DNA of 64,000 bases from Anthoceros angustus (taxonomy: Eukaryota; Streptophyta; Anthocerotopsida; Anthocerotales; Anthocerotaceae): NCBI GenBank assembly GCA_010909165.1, contig MU008190.1, forward strand, positions 236,024 through 300,023, written 5' to 3'. The notes below the pieces were generated by a model that was given only the letters and a program-made list of their open reading frames with translations, searched no databases and was not told the origin of the DNA. Made by a program: the position numbers and the translations under genes. Numbering within the stretch: position 1 is the stretch's first letter; the number at the start of each line of letters is the position of its first letter. Of the stretch, positions 49,317-62,505 are shown in pieces.

Positions 49317-52300
49317 CTATTTCCTCATTTGAGTGAATAGCGGCGTCTGAGCAGCAGCACCAAACCCAGGAGAACCTCCAAAACCTCCAAACCCAGTGAA
49401 ACCTCCTGATCCCGACGCACCAAAGCCACCACCCCCTGCAAAACAAGAAAAGCTGTATCAGACTTCCAAGAACCCCACTTGAGAATCTGGGAATATTGTC
49501 AAAAGTCGTCTATTTTTTGAAAGACGCATTCCAAAACTTCTACTCAATAGCTGGATGTCCTCAAACCTGAAGGCGCACTGGCAAATCCACTGCCTGCTGC
49601 AGCACCAGAGAAGCCACCGCCAGCAGCTGCACCAGCAAACCCTCCTCCGGAAGCTGCAGCAGCAAACCCTCCTCCAGAAGCTGCAGCAGCAAACCCTCCT
49701 CCAGAAGCTGCAGCAGCAAACCCTCCTCCAGAAGCTGCACCAGCGAAGCCTCCTCCAGGGCTTGATGTGAAGGCACTACCAGAAGCTGCACCTGCAAACC
49801 CAGGAGCCCCGACAGACCCAAACCCGGATGCTCCGAAACCAGAACCCAGTTGCCTAGTTTGTCCAAATGTACCAAGAGCACTCCCAAGTGCATGCTGCCC
49901 TTGGCCAACTTGAGCTGGTTGGCCAAACGCAGTAGCAGAACCAAAGCCTCCACCTCCGCTCCCAGCGCTTGAAGACCCTTGACCAAATGCAGGACCAGAA
50001 GCAGGTTGGAACCCACTTCCAAAAGGACTCGCACTGCTTTGAGGCGAAGACTGAGCAGGAGGGAGACTGAAGGAAGCAGGACGGAATAGTTGCCCACTGG
50101 GTACACTCATTCCAAATCCAGGGCTTGATTCGACACCAAAAAGATTCACTTTCTCTGCTGGTGGTGCTGTAGGGGTTCCCAGAGCCAGTCCACCGAATCC
50201 CCCAAATGCTCCAAATCCAGCTGATGTGGTCAGTACTTCCTCCTCCATGACCTCTTCATCACTATCAGTAACCAGAGCTTGAGGCAAACTCGGAAAGGAC
50301 AAAGTTGAGGGAATGGCAGCTGGACTGGGACTGGGACTGGAGAAATCAAACTGTGGTGCAGGCGCAACTTGTGTGCTAGCTGGTTGTCCAAACAATGCAG
50401 GAGGCGTTGAGCTAGAGGCTGTTTGAGAAATAAAAGAGGTGGCAAATCCTGAAGATGCTACAGAAGTTGACATTGGATTAGTAACAGATGGTGGAAGAGA
50501 GCCAAAGCTTGGAGTCAGTGAAGCAGCAGCCATAGCTGTAGATGCTGGAGTAGTTGACGATGCACCAGCAACAGAGGCTGGAAGGGAGCCAAAGCTCAGA
50601 GTTGATGAGACAGCAGCCACGACTGAAGGGGATGATGGGCGAGGGCGTTCCTTGGGTGGCAGAGGCACCCATGGAACTTCCCTGCCCACAGGTGGAGGCA
50701 CCTTGGGTTCCGTTGGTGCTGCTTTTTCAGGTGATGGTGGAAGTGAGATCTCCTCTACAGCTGGGGAGGGAGTGGACGAAACTGATGTCTCTGAATTTGC
50801 TGCCATAACCCTCAGACCAGCAGATTGATGAACAGAACCAGAGCCTGCAGGATTACTTGGCAAAGCAATGACAGGCGCAGGGGAAAATGGAGACATTCCA
50901 GGCAGTTGATCTGTAGAGATAGATGTACTGCCAGTCGTAGTCTTCACTGGATCTTTACTTGGGAGAGAGCTTGCCGTTGTGGAGAAGGCAGGTGCCGACC
51001 TTCCTCTCTGAGAAGGTGCAGCTGTAATGCCATCACTGGGACTAGAGACTGAAGAACTTGGTCGATGCCCAGTTTTCCTTCTCTCAGAATCAGCAGTCGC
51101 ACTAGTTGAGGTTGAAGCCCCAACCACCATGGGGCCTGAAACAGACCTGTCAATATTAACTGGTGCTATAGCTGGTGAAATGTTGATCTGCTCAGACTTC
51201 ATTGACATAGACAATCTGCTGGTAGTCCCAAAGAGTCCTGTGGTTCCAGTCGTACTAAAAGGACTTCCACCTCCATTACTGGATGCTGATCCAGTTTCAG
51301 ATAATGGATAAGACGTGGCAGATGAAGATGATGTAAAGGAAAATGAAGGACCTGCAAGAGCTGAGCTTAGAAGTTGAGATGAACCTGCACTTGCCCATTG
51401 GAACACACTAGCTTTAGACTGATCACTTGATCCTGGTTTACCCAAGGCTGGTGCAGGAATGAAGCTTGCGGTGCTATCTACAGCAGCTGCCAAAGACCTA
51501 TCATCAGCATCATGTCTGCCAAGGACGAAGGACATGGACAGGTCTCCACAAAAAACCACATCGAGAAAAGACAAAACGGGCTGGTAACTGTGAATTAGAA
51601 ATACCGAAAGGCTTCCAAAGCTCTTCTCCAACGGGCTGGGGTGGCACTGACAATGACGAGACTCTAGAAGCTGCAACAGCCTTGTTTTGCTTGGGCTGAC
51701 CACCGGTGGTTGCAGGTTGCGTACCCTCCACACTTGCCTTCATCCCCCGAACATATCGTAGAGGTTCATGGAGCACTTCTGACGAAGTTTGTCGCTCAAC
51801 TCTGGCACTTCTCTTAATAGTGGTTTTGGCTGCTCCTGCTCCGACCCAGGCCTGTCCTTGCCAGTGTCACAATCTCAGAGAAAGTCACGTCTCCATGTGT
51901 CAAAATCACAGCTCTGTACAATTATAAAAGTAACCTACCATATCCATTGAGTCCCTTCTCCTCCTTGTGCTCTCTTGTTGTGCAGGATCAGATTCAATTG
52001 GCAAATGCTGCCAAGGAGTTGCAAGTGCAGATTCTCCGGAGTCCTGAGAAAAATTTGACCTTGGCTTCGAACTAGGACTTTGAAAAGCATCATCTTCCTC
52101 AACTGATACACCCAATGACTTCAGAATTCCGGCTGCAGCCGGCTGGACAGATATGATTCTTGACGGAGTGGAAGATATGTTCAGCACTCTCATTTGTTGG
52201 CTTAGACACTGGGCAAGTTGCTCAGCAATAGCCATCTGAGCATTGACTGTGCTATAAAGGTTCTGGACAGCTTGGAATTGCCTGTTTCCCCAATAAGAGA

Positions 52301-55300
52301 CATCACAAGGATAAGCAGACAGCAATCTGGGCAAGTCAGGTACAAAAACAGAACCGACAAACAAATACTTACACAGGACTTTGCCTGTTCACTGTGGTTT
52401 GCTTCCTCGAAAAGGCCATTTGCTGCCTGTGGTTGAATTCCAAGCTCTGTAGGTGTCTTTCCAGATCATCAATTTGTTGCTTCACCACCTGCAAAAGCAA
52501 TTGCTACTGGTTTCAGTTTCTAGCCCCGTATCCAATATTGTAGCCGCCAAACTCGGAGCAACCGACCATGGCAACAACCTGATCTGCTTCAACCACAGCT
52601 TTACGTCTGATTTCTAGCTCAGGGTGCAGATTTTGATGCATCCAGAAGTCCCAATGCCGAATGTCGGCTGCCTGCTCAGCTAAACTTTGGGCATGAATTC
52701 TCCAAGTATCCACTGTAGAGCCCGCAAGGCATTGCCAGTCAGCACGTCATCATAAAGGAGAGAATCCAAGTTGAAGACAAGCACCAGCTCTTCTGTCAAT
52801 CTGCAAAGATCAGCCAAATGTAAACGGTTTAGGTTGCACACCTTTCATGGTATCATCGGTAAGTTCTTCGACTTCTAGTTGCTGTTCAGCAATTATTTTC
52901 TGCATCCAACAATAGATCAGACATCTATTTTCAAGAGATTGCTTAAATAGACATCCATGAAGGACACGTGTATATTATCTAAACTCAAAAAGGAAAAATG
53001 CATTAACTGTCTTTCTGGTGTAGACAAAACAGAACAGGGAGAGGAACTAGATGACCTCACAGGCAAACTAGATGTGTTTCTACAATCACCTTCAGTCGTT
53101 TGGAGTTCTCTGAGAGATTGGAAATCCCTTTCTCCAACTCTTCTAGTGATTTCTCTGCATAAGCTGCAGGAGGAACACCTGTTCCGTTCACAAGGTTACT
53201 TTCGAGATAAGACATCAAAGCATCTGTTTGATCTGCCATTTGCCTGACCTGGAGTCAAACGGGGATACGTAAGAAACACTGACTGGAGATTTCCTAACAG
53301 CAGCAGAAACCATCTTTCACAGGAAAATCAAAAAGTTTTCTTCTGCAAAATTGACCAGCAAAAGTAACTTTTTGCCTTCTCAAGCTCCTTGATGAATTCT
53401 GCTTCCATTTCCGAGACACCAGATATCTGAGGCTCTATCTGGTGTTTCTTGGAGCTCCTCTGAAACGCTGAGGGCCTTGAAACTACGTCCATATTCTTGC
53501 CTAAGTTTAGTGCACTCAAGGTGGCAGGGGTTTGTTCTGGTTGACTTCTAGAAGACAAACTTGACCCTGATGATATAGGTGGCTTCACAGTGCTCGGTCC
53601 CTGAAGACGTGGAGCAGTAAGGCCAAAGACAGGAGATGGAGAGGTAAAACCCTCTTTTGCCGGCTGGGGCATCTGTGATGTCTGACTTTCCTGAGCCAAC
53701 AGGCTCAAAGAGGTACTACTGCCATATGGTCTGTATAGGCCCTCCAGATTTTTCGCAAACCCTTGCTTCTCACCTCGTTCCACTTGAGATGGCTGACTTT
53801 TACTTCCCCAACTAACCGGGTCCCCCTCTCCAATGTGCTCAGCAGAGTAGAGCTCAACATTGGCCTGCAAACTGTTTTTTTGCAAGTAACCCTTGTCACT
53901 TGGCTGAGGGGCAGCCAGGGTAAAGCGCTCAAAGATCGATTTGGATTGTGCAGCAAGAGGTTCAGTTGCAGGCTTAAGCCTTTCAGGAATAGTTCCAGCC
54001 TGCTTCCTGATGTCCTCTGAAGTGTCTGCTTTCCATGGCGACTGGATTGAGGCTGCATAGGTCAACCCAACCTCTGCATCAGGGATAAGACAGTACACAT
54101 TAACGAATCAGCTCTACTAGCAGCGGATCATACCTGACAACTCTTTCCTGGTCCTGCTATGAGGACTTTCAGATCGCAACGGGGAACCATCCCAGGATTG
54201 CACAGGAGTTTCTTCAGACAGATCACTTCCAACTTCTAGCTCAATAGGTTCTTCACCATCAGACAAGCTTGCGCTTTCTTCACCCTCTGTGCTCACTGCA
54301 TCTGCTTTCCTGCGGGTGATTTCTGACACTGCTTGCAATTCATCCTCAGCATCTTTGGATGTATCACCAGCAAATGCCTCAGTATTGGAGCTTGATGGAA
54401 CCTCCTGAGGTGTCCTCACCAGCTCCGGAAATCCCCACCTTTCCCAATTCAGTCAGAAACAGTTTGTCAGTGGCGATAATCATCATGAATCCAAACCAAA
54501 GCGAACACCATAGTATGGAGGGCCATTAAACAACCTGGCAAATGAGAAGAGACTAAGCTTCCCTTCCAAAGTCATACACAGTAACACTGGACACGCAGCG
54601 AGCATAGTCATCCCCGTTTCATCGCGTGGATCAGCAAACTTGATCTGTTCAGCTGTCAGATCTACTCCCAGTCCAACAACAGCATTTTCACCCTCTTTTT
54701 CTACAACACAAAAGACATACATGATGGCATTTATTCAGTTGGTTGTCAAAAGCATAGATATGATCCCTGTACATTTGACAGCAGCCAACATGCAACCAAC
54801 CTGGAAGTTCAATTCTTGGGACCCAGGCATCATTGCTAATGTCAATGGAGACTGGTCCCTCATTTGATTGCCAACCCAGAAGAACAATGTGATCATCCAC
54901 ACTCCTTTTGTTGATTGCCAGTGCCATATCCCTGCAGAGGAAACCATGAAGAAAGCATGAATGCTTCATAACTGGAGCAAGTTCAATGCAGGAAATCTCG
55001 GTCCAGCAGAAAACATGATCTTTCTATACCATAGAGGAAGATACTCCACAAGCATGTAGGGTCCACTTTCAGGTGGAACAACAGTAGCATCAATGGATGC
55101 AAAGAGTGTATCAAAGATGATTGGCATCCTCTCCACTCCCTCCTAAAAGAATCAGCAAATTGGGATGGATCATTACAACTTCCTCACTAACAAGATATTA
55201 GAGACTGCCAGTGATATATCAATTCTCTGAGACTGCCCACTAAGTTTACAGGCTGCAGGAGTAGAACCTTCAAGGATCAAACCCCTCAAAACATGCACAA

Positions 55301-56636
55301 TTCAAAATAAGGCACCTACATCACACAGATAATGAAACGACTGACATGTTGGCCTCACCTGGGCCAGGTTTCCCTTAGTACAGTGCACCATCAGCAATGG
55401 GCACTCAGACTCACAGTCTTCAGTAGTCCGTACATAGCTAACCATGATGCTGTCAGGACGCACCCAGTGTATTGTATCAACTGCCAAAAACCAACAGTGT
55501 TTAGACAATCTTAGCCAGTAAAAGGCATGCTCTGCTTTGGAGCGGAAATTACAACGGAATTGATTGCATAAAAAAAGAGCACTTCAATTCTCTGAGCAGT
55601 CCATGCCCACAGCAGCAAAACCGCAGACATCAGATTCAATGCTAGGTCCACATATACCTTGTGCACTTACATCCTCGTCAGGAGCAGATAGATCTGGTAA
55701 CGAAAACTTGAACGTCCGTGAGAGATCCTGAGCCGTGATATTTAAGTGACCATCACGAGTCGCATAGGCTACATGGTCCCCATCTGGACTCCAAGACACT
55801 GCAAAAATGGCAGGATGATGTAACATTTTGAGAAGCTGATCTTATCCCACTCTTTTGAACCATGGAGAAAGTCACCAATTTCCTTAACCTGCAAGAGCTC
55901 CATCCTCCACGACAGTCTTAGCATTTCCAAGCTGTCCGGCCACAAGTTTCCCCCTGTCTGAGAGGGCAACATAAGCCTGTTGCTTGGAAGGGCTCCAACT
56001 GAAATCCTTAACAAGGCCAGTCTCCGGTGCAACAGACACAGTCTTGGAAGAGCTTGAGTTCCCCTGCTAGACAAGAATACAGGAATATGTTAAGACATTC
56101 AACCCAAAGCAAGTACTTGCATCGATGGACAAAGTACGTAGTGGTTGGAAAGGAGCCCACCTTGAGCACAAGACTTGGGACGTCGTACAGATGTACGCAG
56201 TTCTGAGCACTGACAGCAAGTTCAAGCTCATCTGACGACAGTACTAGAGAACGCACTCCAGAGAGCACGACATTGACCACAGACTTATCCAGCACAGTAG
56301 AAGCAGTTTTGGTGTGCTCCTTCAAAGCCAGAGCAAGCTGACACAGTTCGGCGGTTTTGACCACACCGAAACCTGCTTGATTGAAACAATCCATGTTCAG
56401 AGGTGAGAATTTCGAAGACCCCCTACTGCAACTTCGTTCCCAAACATTAATGATCCCCAACACTTACCATCCGGATGCGCAAAAAATGTGTAGCCATAAA
56501 TCTTGGACACCGCCAGCCCACGAGATGGCACTTTTTCCCAAAACACCCCTTCTTCTGACTTGGCAATTCGCACATCCACTCCGATCCTGCGGAAAAACAC
56601 ATCCTCTCGCAAAACCGGAGCCTCTTTCAGCTCCAT
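49317..56636 (-). CDS. NUP214: Nucleoporin NUP214
   Basis: Cytoplasmic-face nuclear pore protein that docks mRNA-export factors. The first exon (from 56,636) reads MELKEAPVLREDVFFRRIG followed by GLAVSKIYGYTFFAHPDG, the start of the N-terminal beta-propeller. Further propeller exons run to about 54,480 (LCQLALALKEHT, VFAVSWSPDGDHVAYATRDG, HIVLLGWQSNEGPVSIDI, GENAVVGLGVDLTAEQIKFA). An acidic/Ser-rich linker (54.4-53.4 kb) is followed by coiled-coil exons (about 53.3-51.9 kb; SLEELEKGISNLSENSKRLK). A large Ser/Gly/Ala/Phe-rich exon (51,733-49,544) has many FG, GFG and SFG repeats plus a nine-residue array. The last exon ends GFGAAAQTPLFTQMRK with a stop at 49,317. Propeller-linker-coil-FG order matches plant NUP214. 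Not every splice site was verified. Confidence 0.87.
49600..49780 (-). repeat. 27-bp coding repeat in NUP214 FG domain
   Basis: Units beginning at 49,650, 49,677, 49,704 and 49,731 repeat every 27 bp, with diverged copies on both sides. Each codes for nine residues of the GGGFAAAAS type and so contributes one Phe per unit. Confidence 0.88.
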
Positions 56637-57672
56637 ACCAACAAAGTATCACTTCATGAGCGCGGAGCTGCCACCACAGTTCACCTGCAGTCGGAATCGA
56701 GAATGTGCAAAAACATTAACCACAAATCCATCAAACAAAAGCCAACAACGAGGAGAGCACTTCACCCCAGCGGAATCCCAGCTGAAATGAAGTCCAACAA
56801 GCAGGCAGCTCCGTAATTCACCGGTACCTACACCGTCCAAAGCAGGCGTACTCGCCTACCCGCCTGATGAGAGCTCCGCCCAGACTGCGGCACGGTCTAA
56901 TTCAGACAAGGCGATGGCGGGAAGTCCACGAAATTAACCCTAAAACCTGATCACGATCCAAATGCATTACTTTTATGCCGTCCCCGTTATCGGACTGTGT
57001 TTGTACGCAGGTACATACTTTATGGAGCACAGGTTTCCTGTGCCATCCTGAAATTCGTCCTCAGAGTGGACTTCAATCAAATTCTCTTCTCCTTCTGGAA
57101 ACAGCAATATGCAGTATGTAGTTCGAATGGCATTGAGATTCAGCTGACCCAGACACCTTGGAACAAACACCTTTGTTCCCTGACTGGTACGGCGAGGGAC
57201 TCCTGTTTCTCTTTGTTGGTAAAGCAGCCACCAAACCAAAGTGCCGCACGGGGCCTACTCAAAACGGGCCGTAAGGCGTACGCAGGGATGCATTGCATGC
57301 ACTTTGCAGTGATGTAGTGAAATCTTTTGAATGTGATAAATTTCATAGCTTACTGAACACTGGGTGGCAGCCCTGGATTGCGAGTTTGCCACATAAACGG
57401 TCTGTGCATTAGTCTACCTCGTGTGTTCTGTTGAGATGAAGGGTGGAGGGAACTTGGACCTTGGACGGGACGCAGGAATGGGATCAGATAACTCGTAACA
57501 AAGGGCAGCAGGAAATACACCCCGTGATCTAGCACAGTAACAGGTACAATATCCTGCAAACCTTATCCGAAATCGACCCCAACTGTCGCGGAAGTCGAGC
57601 GGCGTCTCGAGCGGGCTTTTCACAGCCCCGTAACGCTTCCCGGTTGTGGAACTTGGAAGGCCGGCTGTTGAG
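56637..57672. promoter_or_regulatory. Divergent intergenic region between NUP214 and CYP97A
   Basis: About 1.04 kb between two divergent start codons. No coding signature. It must carry both promoters unless a leader intron is present. Confidence 0.5.
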
Positions 57673-60600
57673 ATGAATCTCTTGGGTACCCCCCGGGTCT
57701 CGTCTCCTCCTGTTTCATCGTTTCACAATTGCTCGACCCAGAGGATCGTGCTGTCTCGGTACGTGGGGTGGAGGAAAGCGTGCAGTGCAGCTGTCTTTCC
57801 AGGGATCTCAGGACCTGGGGCCGGTGGACTGTTTTGTGGGACTGCAAGGCATCGCCCTCGGCAACCTGGGAAGATTTTTTGGTAACCCAAATTGCTTTGA
57901 GATTCGCCTGAAATGTGTAGTTTTAATTCATTCAGTCATGAGGTTGCAGGAGTGGACGTCAGGTTGTGATTGACCATTCGTGGTGCAGTGTCAGGAATGA
58001 GGAACCCAAAACTCCGAAGACGGAGAGGTCTTTTTTTGATAATGCAAGCAATTTGCTGACAAATCTATTAAGCGGGGGAAGCGTGGGAGGGATGCCCATC
58101 GCTGAGGGGGCGGTGTCGGACTTGTTCGACAGGCCTCTTTTTTACGCCCTTTATGACTGGTTCATCGAAGTAAGCCTCGGCTGAGAGGTGTGAGAGTTTC
58201 AGGATTCTCAGTTGTCCAGACCTGACTTTCGATTGTCATGCAGCACGGCCCAGTGTACAAGCTAGCTTTCGGACCCAAGGCATTCGTGGTTGTATCAGAT
58301 CCTATTGTCGCCCGGCATATACTGCGTGAAAATGCTTTTGGTTATGACAAGGTGTACAGCACTTTTGCTTTTCAAGTTGTGTTTCACACAATCACCTTAT
58401 GAGTTTCGGGCAAGGAAAGCATATCATTGCTCCTTCATGATGCCGTAGTGTTTGCTTCTCAGGGGGTCCTTGCTGACATTCTTGAACCTATTATGGGAAA
58501 AGGGCTTATCCCTGCTGATCTAGAGACATGGAAAGTACGCAGAAGAGGTAACTGCATGCTCACTTTCTTGTTTGAATCCGCACAGTGTGTTACTGATGTC
58601 GGTGACCGTCAAGTTTTCCGCTGTTCTTGTACACTTTTCTGGAGTACTTTCACAGTACTCATTGTTTCTGTTCATGTGACCAGCTATCGTGCCAGGATTC
58701 CATACTGCATACCTGGAGGCAATGGTGCAAGTCTTTGATGACTGTGCAGAGAGGACAGTACAAAAGCTTGAGAAGCTCTTAACTGAAGCTAAGAGCAACG
58801 GCAAAGACTTTGTTGAAGTAGAGATGGAGTCAGAGTTTTCAAGCCTCGCACTAGACATCATTGGATTAAGCGTCTTCAACTACGACTTTGGATCCGTTAC
58901 TCAAGAATCTCCTGTTATTGCGGTACTGATCATAAGCTGTTCCTCTGCCTATTTCTGTCCTGCATTTACACCAGAATGGCTGGCGGCTACTTCACAAATT
59001 TACTTGTGAGGCATGTCGATTCCATGGTTTGATGGAGGTGGTGACATTGGTGACCAGGCTGTATATGGGACCCTGTCTGAGGCAGAACACAGATCAACGT
59101 TTTACATCCCATACTGGAAGTTTCCATTATCACGATGGCTTGTCCCTCGCCAACGGAAGTTTCACAATGACTTGAAAGTTATCAATGATTGTCTCGACGA
59201 CTTAATTCAAAGAGCAAGGGACACCAGACAGGCACGTTACTACAAATTCCCGGCCTTCTCCCTCAAAGTTCGGCTTACATTTGCCAAATTCTCCAGCGTC
59301 TAGACATGGTTTCCCATACTTGAGCTTATTAGTTGATCTGCGTACAGGAGGAAGACATTGAAGCGTTACAACAACGGGATTATTCCAAAGTCAAAGTTCG
59401 TACTTGCATACTTCAACCTGATCATGTACTCGACATTAGTGTTTTCACGGGTGTCTGATTGTTTGAAACGCTATTCCACAGGATGCCAGCTTGTTGCGAT
59501 TCTTGGTCGATATGAGGGGGGAAGATGCAGATGACAAACAGGTTGGTTATCTGTTATATATCTACAGAAGAGGATTTTAGCTTGATGCTTTTGTCTTGGA
59601 GTTTCTCATCAGGTGCTGGTAGCATGTCAGATGAATCGGCCCGTAGACTGTTGTTGGCAATGGTCATTGTCCAATGAGAGAAGAGGTGCTGGGTTCATTG
59701 CAGCTGCGAGATGATCTTATGACAATGCTCATTGCTGGTCACGAAACAACTGCTGCTGTGCTTACTTGGGCTACATACATGTTAGCTCAGGTCAGTCTCT
59801 CTCTCCCTCTATGTCGCTCTCTCTCTCTCTCTCTCGTGATGTTGCACTTAATTTCGATGTTATTCTGAGCAATTACTGATTTTTCTGTCACTTTGCAGAA
59901 TCCTGAGAAGGTAGCCAAAGCGCAAAAGGAGATCGATTCAGTTCTTGGTGGAAGAAGGCCGACTCTTCAAGATCTTAAGAAGTTGCAGTAAGTTCTCCTT
60001 CCTACCTCCTTGCCTTATATGCTGGATCCATGGTATATTTTTTGTGTGTACTGCCTAGCGGCAAGCCATTGCCTCAAAGCACGTGGATACTCAAGACTAA
60101 GACAGTGTGCATGACTTTTGACCTTCACGATGCCCATTGGCAGCACATTCACAAGCTGCAAAGTTTGAAAGGCCTATGCAAGCTTGCTTGACAGTTGATG
60201 GAAGGAATCTCGATATCAGGTTCTGATGTCAGGGTTGTGAGATTCTGGGTCTCAGGTGTCAGGTTGAGATGGATGATAACCAGTCCCTACTTGGAAAGAG
60301 AGTGCAGCGCTTCAGAATCGCACACACCCTACAAGAATCTTTGTGGTATTTTGGAGATATGATTTCCAAATACGCGAAGGTCCTAACAAGTACCCATATT
60401 GACCCGCATGTTGAGTATTGCTGGTCAGCAGCATGTGATGTCCCCCAGGTAGGGTGTAGAAGTCATCCACCAGATCGCAGCTGGAAGAATCATGCCTCAC
60501 CAAAGCCTCGTCTTATTCATACCTTACTAAGAAAGAAGAGGGAGAGAACCCAGAAACGGAAGGTGATGGATGGCTTTGGAATCGCTTCACCTGCCCAAGA

Positions 60601-62505
60601 AGGAATTGTTGCTCGCAACGACGATCTACCGATTTTTTCGTTTGCGGTGATAACAGATGTTCAGTATGCTGACATTCCGGATGGCTTCTCTTTTGGTGGG
60701 GTTCCTCGCTATTACCGCCACAGTCTTGAAGCTCTGGAAAGGGCTGTCGTGCAATGGAACCAGAAGGGAGAGCTTGGTTTTGTTGTACACTGTGGGGATA
60801 TTGTGGATGGCTTTTGTCCAAAGGAAGATGCAATCGGAGCTGTCTCCAGGGTTGTGGCTGCGTTTGACAGGTTCAACGGCAGGGTTTATCATATTCTGGG
60901 AAATCATTGTTTCTACAACTTGCCGAGAACTGAGCTTAACAGCATACTCAACATTCCAGTGTCCGAGGATGGGCGCTCCTACTATGACTTCTGTCCCACA
61001 AGCTCGTTCCGGCTTGTTGTTTTGGATGGTTATGACATCAGCGCCCTTGGTTGGCCAGAAGATCATCCGCATACAGAACTGGCCAATTCCCTGCTTAACA
61101 GTAGGAACCCAAATGAGGAGAAAAACAGTCCAGAAGGGCTTAGTGGAAATGACCGACGGTTTGTGAAGTTCAATGGGGGTGTCAGCTCTGGTCAACTCAA
61201 GTGGCTAGATAGCGTGTTGCAGGAATCCACGTCCCTGAGCCAGAAGGTCATCATCCTATGCCACCTGCCCTTGAACCCCGCAGCTGCCTCCCCAGTTTCA
61301 TTGCTTTGGAACTACGACGAGGTTATGATGGTAATCCACAAATATAAGTGTGTTGTAGCATGTTTAGCAGGTCATGCTCATAGGGGTGGGTATGCCATTG
61401 ACTCGCAAGGGATCCATCACCGAACCTTGGAAGCCGTGCTCGAATGCCCTCCTGGAACTGATGCTTTTGGCCACATAGATGTGTATAATGACCACTTGTC
61501 TCTAGTAGGGGTTGGCCGTATGGCATCCACTGATATGTATTTCCAAACCTGATCAAAGAATCTATTTCACAGTTTGGTCTCTGTGGAGGGCTTGGACAGA
61601 AAGCTTCTGAAGTGTTTTCCAAAAGCTCAGGATTGCCATTCCTGTTAGGTTGAAAGTTGCTTATCAAATGTCCTGGGTGGCTGCTGGTCAGGTACATCCG
61701 ACTGATTGTAGCTGAATCACTTCGGCTGTATCCGCAACCACCACTTCTCATCCGACGGTCTCTGAAGCCCGATACGCTACCTGGTAGGTCCAAACTGTTT
61801 GGAAAGATGCCCCTGTGCTCTCAGAGACTGTTTCAACTAACTGCTTACCATCCTCCACAGGTGGTCATCGAGGGGAACCAAGTGGCTATTTCATCCCTAG
61901 AGGAGCTGATATTTTCATTTCGGTAAGTTTCCTGAATTCCTCCACAGGGCACCCGTCTATGATCATTCGTACCCCGATTCTGAAGCGTTTTGTTCCTCTG
62001 GCAGGTATACAATTTGCACCGGTCTCCATTCTTTTGGAAAAATCCGGAAAAGTTTGAACCAGAGAGATTTGGGGAGGCAAGGATGGATGAAGGTATTTCT
62101 GGATGGGAAGGGTTTGATCCGACCAGAGCTGCAGGATCGTTGTACCCAAATGAGGTAAATCAAGCAGCTAAGCTTATGACATAGAAGATATCGGTGTGAG
62201 AAACGTCAGCGTGGTTCTTGATATCGCATTATGTGCAGGTAATGTCAGACTTTGCGTTCCTGCCATTCGGAGGCGGACCTCGCAAGTGTGTTGGGGACCA
62301 GTTTGCCCTAATGGAATCTACGGTGGGATTGGCAATGCTGTTGCAAAACTACGACGTCGAGTTGAGAGGGTCACCCGAGGATGTGGAGCTGGTCACTGGC
62401 GCCACTCTGCACACCAAAAATGGTATGTGGTGTAAACTGAGAACACGAGGACATGTGAACACGGAGGAAGCCAGTATTCGGGTGCAAGAAGTGTCAGCAC
62501 TTTAG
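57673..62505 (+). CDS. CYP97A: CYP97A-type carotene beta-ring hydroxylase (LUT5-like)
   Basis: Plastid P450 that hydroxylates carotene beta-rings on the way to lutein. Fourteen exons join in frame: 57673-57881, 57989-58169, 58244-58351, 58463-58547, 58684-58922, 59058-59231, 59348-59395, 59482-59541, 59704-59790, 59899-59987, 61692-61783, 61861-61922, 62005-62154, 62239-62505 (616 residues). A Ser/Arg-rich transit peptide leads in. Diagnostic CYP97A stretches include [40 protein letters not shown] and [20 protein letters not shown]. The I-helix motif AGHETT is at residues 379-384, ExxR at 435-438, and the haem Cys at 545 in [18 protein letters not shown]. Intron 6 has a GC-AG border. Intron 10 (59988-61691, 1.7 kb) holds a complete second gene on the same strand. 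Confidence 0.93.
60566..61552 (+). CDS. ADPRM: ADP-ribose/CDP-alcohol diphosphatase (ADPRM-like), nested in CYP97A intron 10
   Basis: Mn2+-dependent metallophosphoesterase that hydrolyses ADP-ribose, cyclic ADP-ribose or CDP-alcohols (known from the family). Intronless frame; from the ATG at 60,566 it gives 328 residues, close to the family length. The same frame is open upstream to 60,269, but that part has no homology signal. Calcineurin-like metal motifs are all present: [41 protein letters not shown] and [11 protein letters not shown]. The Cys in GNHC stands where many relatives have Glu or Asp; I cannot say whether it matters. Lack of introns and placement inside another gene's intron suggest a retrocopy, but I see no clear poly-A tail or flanking direct repeats. 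Expression may depend on the CYP97A transcript or on a promoter in 59,990-60,560. Confidence 0.9.
   Translation: MDGFGIASPAQEGIVARNDDLPIFSFAVITDVQYADIPDGFSFGGVPRYYRHSLEALERAVVQWNQKGELGFVVHCGDIVDGFCPKEDAIGAVSRVVAAFDRFNGRVYHILGNHCFYNLPRTELNSILNIPVSEDGRSYYDFCPTSSFRLVVLDGYDISALGWPEDHPHTELANSLLNSRNPNEEKNSPEGLSGNDRRFVKFNGGVSSGQLKWLDSVLQESTSLSQKVIILCHLPLNPAAASPVSLLWNYDEVMMVIHKYKCVVACLAGHAHRGGYAIDSQGIHHRTLEAVLECPPGTDAFGHIDVYNDHLSLVGVGRMASTDMYFQT

Noticed and set aside
46471-56636. NUF2 and NUP214 as a functional cluster
   Set aside because: They are convergent neighbours with unrelated partners; both act in cell division or pore biology, but adjacency alone does not support a shared system.
60269-60565. 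N-terminal extension of the ADPRM-like frame (99 codons)
   Set aside because: In frame and open but without similarity to the family; the ATG at 60,566 gives the expected protein length.
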